In this document: positions 8,410 through 17,377 of the stretch, piece after piece
How the letters are laid out: every line of letters begins with the position of its first letter
Position numbering within the stretch: position 1 is the first letter of the stretch
Source: Clostridia bacterium
GTDB taxonomy: Bacteria > Bacillota > TC1 > UBA5767
DNA length: 64,000 bases
Assembly (NCBI GenBank): GCA_030625965.1
Contig: DAOUPV010000001.1
Coordinates: 46,569-110,568 of the forward strand
Direction of reading: 5' to 3'
The notes under the pieces: model-generated
The model's input: only the letters and a program-made list of their open reading frames with translations
What the model was told of the DNA's origin: nothing
Databases searched by the model: none
Program-made: the position numbers and the translations under genes

Positions 8410-10236
8410 ATGAGCAAGAACATAGAACATATGGAGTTCCAGACAGAAGTCAAAAAGATGTTGGATATCGTTATCCATTCTTTGTATACCGATGCGGAAA
8501 TTTTCCTGCGTGAGCTGATTTCCAACGGCACCGATGCCATGGAGAAGGCCAGATATATGCAGGTGTCCGGCGATGCGGACCTTTCCGGGTTGCCGCTGGA
8601 GATCCACATCACCACCGACAAGGAAAAGAACACCCTGACCATTCAGGACGCAGGTATCGGCATGAGCCGGGACGAGCTGATCCAGAATTTGGGAACCATC
8701 GCCCACTCGGGAGCCAAGTCCTTCATAGAGAAGCTGAAGGAGCATGATTCCAAGGATGTGAACCTGATCGGCCAGTTCGGCGTGGGTTTCTATTCGGCCT
8801 TCATGGTGGCCGATAAAGTTGAGCTGTTCACCAAGTCCATCACAGATGCGCCTGGTGTCTACTGGGAGAGCGAGGGAGCCGGGACCTACGAGATAGCGGA
8901 AGATGATAGTCTTGAGCGCGGAACCAAAATCATCCTGCACCTGAAATCCAGCGATGCTGAATTCGCTGAACCGGACCGCTTGAAGGAGATTATCAAGCAG
9001 TATTCCTCTTTTGTCAGTTTCCCGGTTCTGGTGGAAGGTGACAAGGTCAATACCGTAGAGGCCCTTTGGCTCAAGAACAAGAAGGAAATCACTGATGAAG
9101 AGTACCAGGAATTCTACAAGTTCGTGGGGGACGACTATCAGGAACCGCTGATTACCTATCATTTCAGCGTGGATGCGCCGATGGCCATCCATTCTATCCT
9201 TTATGTGCCCAAGGAGAATATGGAGCTCAGAGGGTTCGGCCAGATTGAGGCCGGAGTCAGGCTCTACAGCAAGCGGGTCATGATCCAGGAAGTGAACGAT
9301 TCCCTCTTGCCCAAATGGCTGCGCTTTCTGAAGGGTGTGGTGGATAGCCCGGAGATTCCCTTGAACATTTCCAGGGAGACCATGCAGGACAGCGTGCTGA
9401 TGAAGAAGATCGGCAAGGTACTGACAGGAAGGTTCCTCAAGTATCTGGCGGACCTGAGCAAGAAGGATCCCGATGCCTATCTGGAGTTCTACCGCAAGTT
9501 CGGCGTATATCTGAAGGAAGGACTGGCTTCGGACGGCGACAACAAGGACAAGCTGATCAAGCTGCTGCGCTTTGAATCTTCGAAGGAGGAAGCGGGCAAG
9601 CTGATATCCGTAGATGAATATCTTGTCAGACAAGAAGGTGCTGAGGACGCTGGAACGGAAATTTATTATATGAGCGGCGCCTCGAGGGAGGCTATCGAGA
9701 AGAGTCCCTATCTGGAGATTTTCCGCAAGAAGGACCAGGAGGTTCTCTATACGTTCGATGGATTGGACGATTACGTGCTGTCCATGTCCGGCGAATACAA
9801 GGGCAAGAGCTTCGTCTCCGCGGAGACCGCCGACCTCTCCTATGAGGATGAGTCGGAAGGACTGAGTGAAGAACAGTCGACGGAACTGGCCGATTGGCTC
9901 AAGGAAACGCTGGGCGATAAGGTCAGCGATGTTAAGGCTTCCAAACGGCTTCTGGACAGTCCGGTTCTTGTGAAAAGCTCCATGGGTATGAGCAGCAACC
10001 TGGAGAAGTGGCTGACCATGATGGATGCCAGCCCGGGTACCATGCCGCGCATGCTGGAATTCAATCCACACCATCCTCTGCTGGTGTCATTGTATCAGCA
10101 CAAGGATGAGGAGGAAAAAAGCGTTCTGCTTGCCAAACAACTGTTTGACAACGCCATGCTCGCCGCGGGGCTTCCCGTGGACTTCCCAGAGCTGGTGGAT
10201 CGGATCAACCGTTTGATGGAAGAAACCTTCCGGTAA
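8410..10236 (+). CDS. htpG: Molecular chaperone HtpG (Hsp90)
   Basis: ELISNGTDAMEKARY, DAGIGMSRDELI, GQFGVGFYSAFMVADKV, NISRETMQ motifs. Confidence 0.97.
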   Translation: MSKNIEHMEFQTEVKKMLDIVIHSLYTDAEIFLRELISNGTDAMEKARYMQVSGDADLSGLPLEIHITTDKEKNTLTIQDAGIGMSRDELIQNLGTIAHSGAKSFIEKLKEHDSKDVNLIGQFGVGFYSAFMVADKVELFTKSITDAPGVYWESEGAGTYEIAEDDSLERGTKIILHLKSSDAEFAEPDRLKEIIKQYSSFVSFPVLVEGDKVNTVEALWLKNKKEITDEEYQEFYKFVGDDYQEPLITYHFSVDAPMAIHSILYVPKENMELRGFGQIEAGVRLYSKRVMIQEVNDSLLPKWLRFLKGVVDSPEIPLNISRETMQDSVLMKKIGKVLTGRFLKYLADLSKKDPDAYLEFYRKFGVYLKEGLASDGDNKDKLIKLLRFESSKEEAGKLISVDEYLVRQEGAEDAGTEIYYMSGASREAIEKSPYLEIFRKKDQEVLYTFDGLDDYVLSMSGEYKGKSFVSAETADLSYEDESEGLSEEQSTELADWLKETLGDKVSDVKASKRLLDSPVLVKSSMGMSSNLEKWLTMMDASPGTMPRMLEFNPHHPLLVSLYQHKDEEEKSVLLAKQLFDNAMLAAGLPVDFPELVDRINRLMEETFR

Positions 10237-10246
10237 GGAGCGAACA

Positions 10247-10957
10247 ATGAGCCATGATGCCATCTTTGATATTAAAGGCGTAACCAAGGTCTACGACATG
10301 GGAGAAGTACAGGTCCACGCCTTGCAGGGCATTGACCTGAGCATAGAACGTGGTGATCTGGTGGTGGTGCTGGGGGCCAGCGGCTCCGGCAAGAGCACGC
10401 TGCTAAACATCATGGGTGGCATGGATCTGGCCACTCAGGGTGAAATCTTTTACCAAGGCGAGGACATATCCACCTATAGCGAAGCGGAGCTCACGGAGTT
10501 CCGCAGGCAGGAAGTGGGTTTCGTATTCCAGTTCTACAATCTGATGCCGGCGCTGACTGTCAGAGAGAATGTGGAGCTGGCATCGGAGATCAAGCCGGAT
10601 GCCCTTGATGTCATGGATGTGCTCAGACAGGTGGGCTTGGACGAGCGGACCAACCACTTCCCGTCCCAACTTTCGGGAGGGGAACAGCAGCGGGTGGCTA
10701 TCGCTCGGGCTATCGCCAAGAATCCGGAAGTGCTCCTGTGCGATGAGCCGACCGGGGCGCTGGACTTCGCGACAGGCCTTAAGATCCTGGAAGTCATCAA
10801 ACGCATCCACGAAACAAGTGACCGGACCATACTGCTTATCACCCACAACAAGGACATCGCCCATATGGCCGACCGGGTGATCCGCATGCGAAGCGGAAAG
10901 ATCCTTGAGTCCTACCGCAACGAGCATCCCAAGGATCCTTCTGAGATAAGTTGGTGA
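10247..10957 (+). CDS. ABC transporter ATP-binding protein (MacB/LolD-like)
   Basis: Walker [10 protein letters not shown], signature [14 protein letters not shown], Walker [12 protein letters not shown]. Confidence 0.92.
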   Translation: MSHDAIFDIKGVTKVYDMGEVQVHALQGIDLSIERGDLVVVLGASGSGKSTLLNIMGGMDLATQGEIFYQGEDISTYSEAELTEFRRQEVGFVFQFYNLMPALTVRENVELASEIKPDALDVMDVLRQVGLDERTNHFPSQLSGGEQQRVAIARAIAKNPEVLLCDEPTGALDFATGLKILEVIKRIHETSDRTILLITHNKDIAHMADRVIRMRSGKILESYRNEHPKDPSEISW

Positions 10958-10961
10958 ACCT

Positions 10962-13322
10962 ATGAAAACATTGAACCGAATGTTACTGAGGGATGTCAGG
11001 GAGCACAAGGCCCAGCTAATCGCGGTCAGCGTGGTGCTGATGTTCGGGGTTTTTTCCTTCCTGGCGACGTACATCTCATACGTCAACATCAACAAATCAG
11101 CCGAATTCTATTATGATGAGTACCGCTTTCTGGACTATTATGCATTGGCCAATCATATCGACGATTCCACTGCACGGACGCTGGCCAAGGAGGATGGTGT
11201 CATCGCAGCCGAACCCCGCATCAGCGAGGAGGCACGTATCGATATCGGTGAGACGCGGGTGTCCGTCAAGGTCAACAGCCTACCGGCTGGCCGGGAACCC
11301 TATGTCAACCAGCTGTACTACTTTGAAGGAAAGGCGCCCCAGGTCGGCAAGAATCAGTGCCTTGTTTCCTCGACCCTGCAAGAATTTTATCAGATGGAGA
11401 TCGGGGATGAGATTGAGCTGATTGCTGAAGGCAAGGTGACCACCTTGCAGATAGCAGGTACTGCAGCCAGCCCTGAATACATCTATGAGGTTTCTGGTGC
11501 AAGCTCGCTATATTCTGTGCCGGGCGATTACGGCGTGATTTATCTCAATGAGGATTTCATGCAGAACCTGTTCGGTTACCCCGGCGCATACAACGAGGTC
11601 CATTTTCTGCTGGAACCGGCGGTCGCCGAAGGGACCATCGAACGGATCGAGGAATTGCTGGATACCTCCGGATTCGTGGCTGGTATCGAACGCAAGGACC
11701 AGATATCCAATTCGCTGCTTAGGTCGGAGATCGACCAGCTGGAGAGTATGGCGGTATTGTTTCCTCTGCTGTTTATGAGCATCTCGGCATTCATGCTTTA
11801 TATCATGATGAAACGGACCATCCAGAACCAGCGTATAACCTTGGGTACTATGAAGGCTCTGGGGTTATATCGCAAGGATATTCTCCTCTATTATATGAAA
11901 TTGGGAGGGATTTCCGGGCTGATTGGTTCCATCTTTGGGGCGGTGCTGGGCACCTACGGTGGCATGGCCCTGAATGAATACTATACGTTGTATTTCCATA
12001 TACCAGTCATGATTATCGATACCAAGCCGTTATTGATAATAATGGCCATCGGCGGAGGGATGGGTGTAACCTTGCTGGGTTCCTACCTGGCCGGACGGAC
12101 GGCTTTCGCCCTAAGACCGGCTGAGGCTATGCGTCCGGCGTCTCCGGAAGCGGTGACTGGCTACGACTACGAGGAGAAATTGGGACGGCTCTGGCACAAA
12201 GTCCCCTTCGGCTGGAAGATGGTTATCCGCAACATCGGGAGGAAGAAATTCCGGACCGCAGCAACCGCGCTTGGCGTATGCTTCACGGTCATCATGCTTC
12301 TGGTCAGTATGTTCATGGGGGATACCACGGATCATCTGGTCCAGAAGAACTTCCATGAATACCAGCAGTTCGACATCAAAGCCAATTTCATCGCTCCGGT
12401 TTCGTTCCAGGACATAAGACCGCTGGCTGACATAGAAGGCGTGCGGACCATCGAACCGGTTCTGGACATGGGTGTGAAACTATCCTTCATGGGGGAGGAA
12501 AAGGATATCCTGCTCTCCGGCGTGAGACCGGACACCGAGATGGTCACGCTGAGGGACGAGAAGGGACGGATCCTGACGATTCCTCCCTCCGGTGTCGTTA
12601 TGCCGGCCAGCTATGCAGAGAGCATGGGAATCGGACTCGGGGACATCATCAACCTTGAACCGTACGACAAGCGGCTGGAGGAAGAACAGGTCGTAGTTGT
12701 CGCTCTGGCGGAACAGTATATGGACTTTTCCACCTATGCGGATATAGAGTATCTGGGTCGTCTGTTTGATGATTCACAGCATGCCACGGGCATTCTGATC
12801 ACCGCGGATAAAGAGCATTACATGAGCATCGAGGATGAGCTCCAGGATTACCCATACGTCCAATCCGTGAATAACCGGGCTGAAATGGTGGCTTGGTTGG
12901 AGAGCATGATGGGATTTGTCGATGTCTATATGGGGGTTATGCTATTGATCTCGGGTATTATCGGCTTCGCCATCATTTTTAACAGCACTCTGATCAACAT
13001 CGCTGAGAGAAAACGCGAGTTGGCCAGTCTGAGGGTGTTGGGCTACCGCATCAAGGAAATCAAGCAGATGTTAGGTCGGGAGAACATGCTGGTGGCTGTA
13101 CTGGCATTGGTACCGGGTATTTATTTTGGATACCGAATAAGTATCCTGTTTGGAGAGACTTTTACCAATGACATGTACAATCTGGTGATTATCATATCAC
13201 TTCAGAGCTACCTAATTACCATCGTTTCGACGTTGTTTTTCGTCTGGTTTGCCGGAGTCGCCGTGCGTTCACGCATACATAATCTTGACATGGTGGAAGT
13301 GCTGAAAGATCGTGAGGGATAA
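10962..13322 (+). CDS. FtsX-family ABC transporter permease
   Basis: 786 aa, two FtsX-like TM domains; follows the ATPase gene. Confidence 0.88.
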   Translation: MKTLNRMLLRDVREHKAQLIAVSVVLMFGVFSFLATYISYVNINKSAEFYYDEYRFLDYYALANHIDDSTARTLAKEDGVIAAEPRISEEARIDIGETRVSVKVNSLPAGREPYVNQLYYFEGKAPQVGKNQCLVSSTLQEFYQMEIGDEIELIAEGKVTTLQIAGTAASPEYIYEVSGASSLYSVPGDYGVIYLNEDFMQNLFGYPGAYNEVHFLLEPAVAEGTIERIEELLDTSGFVAGIERKDQISNSLLRSEIDQLESMAVLFPLLFMSISAFMLYIMMKRTIQNQRITLGTMKALGLYRKDILLYYMKLGGISGLIGSIFGAVLGTYGGMALNEYYTLYFHIPVMIIDTKPLLIIMAIGGGMGVTLLGSYLAGRTAFALRPAEAMRPASPEAVTGYDYEEKLGRLWHKVPFGWKMVIRNIGRKKFRTAATALGVCFTVIMLLVSMFMGDTTDHLVQKNFHEYQQFDIKANFIAPVSFQDIRPLADIEGVRTIEPVLDMGVKLSFMGEEKDILLSGVRPDTEMVTLRDEKGRILTIPPSGVVMPASYAESMGIGLGDIINLEPYDKRLEEEQVVVVALAEQYMDFSTYADIEYLGRLFDDSQHATGILITADKEHYMSIEDELQDYPYVQSVNNRAEMVAWLESMMGFVDVYMGVMLLISGIIGFAIIFNSTLINIAERKRELASLRVLGYRIKEIKQMLGRENMLVAVLALVPGIYFGYRISILFGETFTNDMYNLVIIISLQSYLITIVSTLFFVWFAGVAVRSRIHNLDMVEVLKDREG

Positions 13323-13324
13323 AA

Positions 13325-14479
13325 ATGATGAAGAATAAGAGCAAGGACAAAAAAAGGGGTAAGAGTAAGAAATTGCGTTGGTTGCTATTGCTAGTAGTGG
13401 TGCTGGGTGTTGCTGCCTCAGTGGTCTATTCCCTGCAACCGTCCGAAGTGCTGGGGATTCAGGTCATGCAGGCTGATATCGAGGAGAGCATCGAGATTGA
13501 CGGTTACGTAGCCTTGGAAGAAGAGATTACCATCTACAGTCCCAATGCTGGTTACATACGCAATCTGGAAGCCAAGGAAGGCGCGGACGTGCTGATGGCG
13601 GATTTCTTGCTTAGCGTTGAGGACTCAGGTATCAACCTGGGGGCCAGGACGCTGGATGCTTCGCTGGCGGAAGCCAAGTCCATGCTGTCCCTGGCGGCCA
13701 ACGACAATAGCTACGCACGTGACGCCTATCAGAAGCAGAAAGCGCTCTATGAAGCTGGCGCTGCGTCTGAAGCCGCCTACCAGGCAGCACTAAATGCTTA
13801 TCGGGCATCTGGCAGTGCTTACAATGCTGCTGTTGCCAGAGTCAATCAGATCCAGTTGCAGCGAGATGAGGCGGTCAGTACCGAGGAGAAGCAGGATGTG
13901 ACCTCGCCACTGGCCGGAAGGATTCTGGGTGTGCACGTGCAGGAAGAAGCCTATGTAGGTCCTGGCAGTCCCTTGGTCTGGATCGGCAATCTGGAGACCC
14001 GGATCATAGAGGCCAGCGTGCTGGTGGATGATATGGATGATTTGGACCAGAACGACCCGGTGACACTGTCGGCCAATTACCTGACAGAGGACATTAGCGG
14101 TAGCATCAAGTGGATTTCCCCACTGGCGGAGACAGCGTTCTCCACCCTGGGAGTGGAACAGAAAAGGGTGCCTTTGAAGATCGCTTTCGATCTGTCACAG
14201 GAGATCCTGCAACCTGGATATAGCCTAGATTGCACCATACGGACCACCAGTAGCGAGAACACCATGGTGTTGGACCGCAAGGCGGTCTTTAGTCACAATG
14301 GAGACGACTACGTCTTCTTGATTCAAGACGGAATGCTTGAGAAGCGTGAGGTCCGCTTAGGTCTGGAGGACTTGGATCAGGTAGAAATTCTAGAAGGACT
14401 GAGTACCGGAGATTGGGTGGTTGCCGCACCTGGTGTCGACATGGAAGATGGCATGAAAGTGAAGAGGATTGAAGAATAA
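13325..14479 (+). CDS. HlyD/MacA-like periplasmic adaptor subunit
   Basis: N-terminal TM, coiled-coil, lipoyl-like/beta-barrel arrangement; in operon with ABC genes. Confidence 0.82.
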   Translation: MMKNKSKDKKRGKSKKLRWLLLLVVVLGVAASVVYSLQPSEVLGIQVMQADIEESIEIDGYVALEEEITIYSPNAGYIRNLEAKEGADVLMADFLLSVEDSGINLGARTLDASLAEAKSMLSLAANDNSYARDAYQKQKALYEAGAASEAAYQAALNAYRASGSAYNAAVARVNQIQLQRDEAVSTEEKQDVTSPLAGRILGVHVQEEAYVGPGSPLVWIGNLETRIIEASVLVDDMDDLDQNDPVTLSANYLTEDISGSIKWISPLAETAFSTLGVEQKRVPLKIAFDLSQEILQPGYSLDCTIRTTSSENTMVLDRKAVFSHNGDDYVFLIQDGMLEKREVRLGLEDLDQVEILEGLSTGDWVVAAPGVDMEDGMKVKRIEE

Positions 14480-14481
14480 TA

Positions 14482-15582
14482 ATGGACAACATGGGATTCA
14501 TATTGGATAACATCCGGAACGTATTTACAGTGACATTTCTGGTCGAGACGGTCATCGCGACTGTTGTACTACTAGCCTTTCTGGTGGTCAACCGATTCCT
14601 GAAAGGGAGAATCATCTCCATTTCCAGAAGACTAATCACCAAAACAAAAATCACCTGGGATGATAAGTTGCTTGATGCCATGGAGGAGCCATTGGGGTTC
14701 CTTCTCAAGGCGCTGGGTACCTATTTCTTCCTGGTGCTCTTTCCGCCGACCAGCGGATTTGAGAGCTTCTGGATGAACATGCTAAGAAGCATACTGATCA
14801 TAAGTCTGGCCCGGGTAGCTAGCCGTATGGCGGGTGATTTTGCAGATATGCTGCTGAACAGCCTGAAGGACAAGCAGGCCAACCAAACTATTCGTCCGCT
14901 GACCATCCGGACCTTCCAGGCGCTGGCTTATGCTTTGGCCGTCTTGATGATTGCCCAGGAATGGGGCTACGATGTCAAGGGCTTCCTAGCCGGACTCGGG
15001 TTGATCGGTTTCGCGGTAGCCATGGGTGCACAGGATACCATCACCAACATGCTTTCGGGATTGTTCCTGATTGCCGACAAGACCATTAGTGTCGGAGACT
15101 GGGTGTCTAACGACCAGATCGAAGGAACTGTTGAGGAGATGAGCTTTAGGACGACCAAAATCCGCACCTTCGAGCAGTCCCTGATCACGGTACCGAACTC
15201 ACTGTTGGCCAACAATCCTGTCACCAATTACACACAGCGCGGGATGCGCCGCATCAGGTTCACCCTGGGTGTAATGTACAAGACCAGTGCCGATCAGTTG
15301 GATGTGGTAATCAGGAATATCGATACCATGCTGAGAGAACATCCCCAGGTAGTCAGCGATACCGTCTATGTCCATTTCTCAACCTTCAACGACTCTAGCC
15401 TGGACATTGTGGTCTACTGTTTTACCGATGCCATGGGTTATGGGCTGTATATGAAGGTCAAGGAGGAAATCAACTTCAAGATTATGAACATCCTGGAGAA
15501 GGAATCCGTTTCCGCGGCTTTCCCGTCCACTTCGATCTATATCGAGGATGCAGGAGAACTGACAAAGGAAAAACTGGCGTAA
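14482..15582 (+). CDS. Mechanosensitive ion channel family protein (MscS)
   Basis: Conserved GLGLIGFAVAMGAQDTITNMLSGLFLIADKTISVGDWV. Confidence 0.92.
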   Translation: MDNMGFILDNIRNVFTVTFLVETVIATVVLLAFLVVNRFLKGRIISISRRLITKTKITWDDKLLDAMEEPLGFLLKALGTYFFLVLFPPTSGFESFWMNMLRSILIISLARVASRMAGDFADMLLNSLKDKQANQTIRPLTIRTFQALAYALAVLMIAQEWGYDVKGFLAGLGLIGFAVAMGAQDTITNMLSGLFLIADKTISVGDWVSNDQIEGTVEEMSFRTTKIRTFEQSLITVPNSLLANNPVTNYTQRGMRRIRFTLGVMYKTSADQLDVVIRNIDTMLREHPQVVSDTVYVHFSTFNDSSLDIVVYCFTDAMGYGLYMKVKEEINFKIMNILEKESVSAAFPSTSIYIEDAGELTKEKLA

Positions 15583-15624
15583 CCGGAAATTGAGAACCCT
15601 GGTTCTGTAAAAATGATGAAGAAG

Positions 15625-15656
15625 GATGTTCAGCTAAACGGCTGAACATCTTTTTT
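15625..15656 (+). terminator. Rho-independent terminator after the mscS-like gene
   Basis: GATGTTCAGC-TAAACG-GCTGAACATC-TTTTTT. Confidence 0.9.
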
Positions 15657-15668
15657 GATGAGTTAAAT

Positions 15669-15698
15669 TTGACATAATTGGACAATATTAGATATAAT
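15669..15698 (+). promoter_or_regulatory. Near-consensus SigA promoter for the riboswitch leader
   Basis: TTGACA-N18-TATAAT just upstream of the c-di-GMP-I aptamer. Confidence 0.75.
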
Positions 15699-15720
15699 TT
15701 GAATATATAAGTAAAGGATT

Positions 15721-15821
15721 GCTTTTCAGCGATAAAGGCAAACCCGTCGAAAGGCGGGGGCGCAAAGCCATTGGGCCTACGTACCGTAAGGTATAGGGCA
15801 GCCGGTTGCCGAAGGGGAAGC
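15721..15821 (+). ncRNA. Cyclic di-GMP-I (GEMM-I) riboswitch aptamer
   Basis: AAAGGCAAACCCGUCGAAAGGCGGGGGCGCAAAGCCAUUGGGCCUA...AGGGCAGCCGGUUGCCGA matches the GEMM-I core; P1 GCUUUUC/GGGAAGC closes it and is followed by U6. Confidence 0.93.
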
Positions 15822-15978
15822 TTTTTTGATGCAAAAATATCACATGTTACTTTTTTGCGATTGGCATTCAAGGTGGACCAGATCTGTCAGTCGAGTAAAG
15901 ATACAGAAATACCGGTTATCTACATTATTAATTCAGAGAGGGGTGAGAGTAAGAGACAACTATAGTCAATTGTGAAGT

Positions 15979-16058
15979 TGATTGAGGGAATGATGAAGCA
16001 TGTCTTGTATATGGGCACTTGAGGTATGTGGAGTTAGTAGTGCAACCGACCTTTCTTT
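15979..16058 (+). ncRNA. Cyclic di-GMP-II riboswitch aptamer, copy 1
   Basis: AUGAUGAA...GGGCACUUGAGGUAUGUGGAGUUAGUAGUGCAACCGACC matches the c-di-GMP-II core; stem GCAUGUCUU/GAGGUAUGU and pseudoknot GCACU/AGUGC. Confidence 0.92.
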
Positions 16059-16061
16059 TAT

Positions 16062-16140
16062 GAGAAGGGGAGCGATGAAATGTATCTTTTAATTGGGCAC
16101 TTTAGATACATGGAGCTAGTAGTGCAACCGACCTTTCTTT
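16062..16140 (+). ncRNA. Cyclic di-GMP-II riboswitch aptamer, copy 2
   Basis: GAUGAAAUGUAUCUUUUAAUUGGGCACUUUAGAUACAUGGAGCUAGUAGUGCAACCGACC; same architecture with a covarying stem AUGUAUCU/AGAUACAU. Confidence 0.93.
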
Positions 16141-16170
16141 GAACATGAGTTTGAAGAAAGGAGAATAAAA

Positions 16171-17103
16171 ATGAATATGAAAAATATGACAACAAGATTG
16201 CGACAATTTTTGTCAATCGTCGTATCGCATATTTTTGTTCTCGGTACATATTGGCCCGCAATGGCCTCAGATAGTTTGAATGCGATTACTCCGATCTCTG
16301 ATTCAGTTAAAGAAACAAATACGAATCAGTACGGTCATTCAGTATGAAAATAGAGAGAATCTCTATATCCGGTTTATTTCTGCATTGCCGGAAGGTCTTT
16401 TGAATAGAATCGTTTCAGAACCGGGAAAGAATAGCGAAGTGTTGGGTGCAGGGAATCAAGCTATATCTGTGTACGGATGTTTCAACGGTGGTTGATTACT
16501 GAGAAGGCAGATCCCTGAACTCAAGATCCGGACGGAGGTGGCAATCGAAAACCTGATGGTGGCGACCGTACATGTAATCCAGGAGGTGGTGACGGTACGC
16601 GGAATCCTGATGGTGGAGATACGCAGAATCCAGACGGCGTTGATGGATCACAGAATCCCGACAGTGGTGACGGATTGCAGAATCCTGATAGTAGTGGCAG
16701 AATGCAACATCCCGATGGTGATGGGCCGCAGAATCCGGACGATGGCAGCTATGGTACGCTGAAATCGACGGTGGCGATGGCACCCAGAACCTTGACGGAT
16801 GTGCGGGCACTCTGGACCACGATATGGATTGTAGCATTCGGAACCCTGATTGTGGCACATGGATGAAGAATCCCAATTGTGGCAATGGAACGCAGAATCC
16901 TGATGGCGGTGATGGAACGCGGAATCCTGATGGTGGTAATGGGACGCAGAATAGAGCTGGAATGCAGAAATCCGGCGGCTGCGGTGGCATCCAGAACCCT
17001 GAAGACTAACTACACGGCGTTACTCAGAATCTTGATGGCGGCGAGGGTTTTCAGAGCCCTGACGGTGGCGGTGGCATCCTGAGCCAAGATGAGGAAAACG
17101 AAT
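16171..17103 (+). pseudogene. Degraded gene for a secreted repeat protein (QNPDGGDGT-like 9-aa repeats) downstream of the c-di-GMP riboswitches
   Basis: Good SD (AAAGGAG) and signal-peptide-like start MNMKNMTTRLRQFLSIVVSHIFVLGTYWPAMASDS; coding then moves between frames (16280..16495, 16522-16766, 16767-17009) with interrupting stops including an in-frame TAA at 17007. Confidence 0.7.
16522..17075 (+). repeat. Degenerate about-27-bp tandem repeats encoding (N/D)PDGGDGTQ-type units
   Basis: Recurrent cagaatcctgatggtggtgacgg-like units at about 24-27 bp period. Confidence 0.85.
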
Positions 17104-17377
17104 AGAAATAATAACACCTGGAAGAGACAGAAGAGCTGAAAAGGAAAATAATTTTATAGTTGTAATTATGGAGGAAGAGCCAGCACTGGCTGTTCCTGAA
17201 TCTGAAATGGATGACGAGCTCCCCCCTGTACAAGAACCAAGGCTTTACCATATACAGGGGTGGCTCACGAAGGACTGACAGGTTTTTAATGTCAGTCGGT
17301 ACGCATTGTGTAAGAAAAAATATATGCTGATGTTGGATAACCTGTATAAATAAAAGCAAGCAAGCAAGTGAAAAGGT

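Noticed and set aside
8158-10074. 638-aa minus-strand ORF opposite htpG
   Set aside because: Shadow ORF caused by codon bias of the strongly supported htpG; protein has no recognisable motifs.
15771-15965. 64-aa + strand ORF starting inside the c-di-GMP-I aptamer
   Set aside because: It begins inside a conserved riboswitch core and has no SD; treated as spurious.
15979-16140. Tandem direct repeats as possible mobile-element ends
   Set aside because: The repeats match the c-di-GMP-II fold with covarying stems; no transposase or flanking target duplication.
16496-16990. 164-aa minus-strand ORF over the repeat block
   Set aside because: Low-complexity antisense translation of the repeats; the + strand gives signal peptide, SD, leader RNA and coherent repeat units.
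16522-17075. Possible CRISPR array
   Set aside because: Repeats are contiguous, degenerate, and at about 24-27 bp period with no unique spacers; no cas genes.
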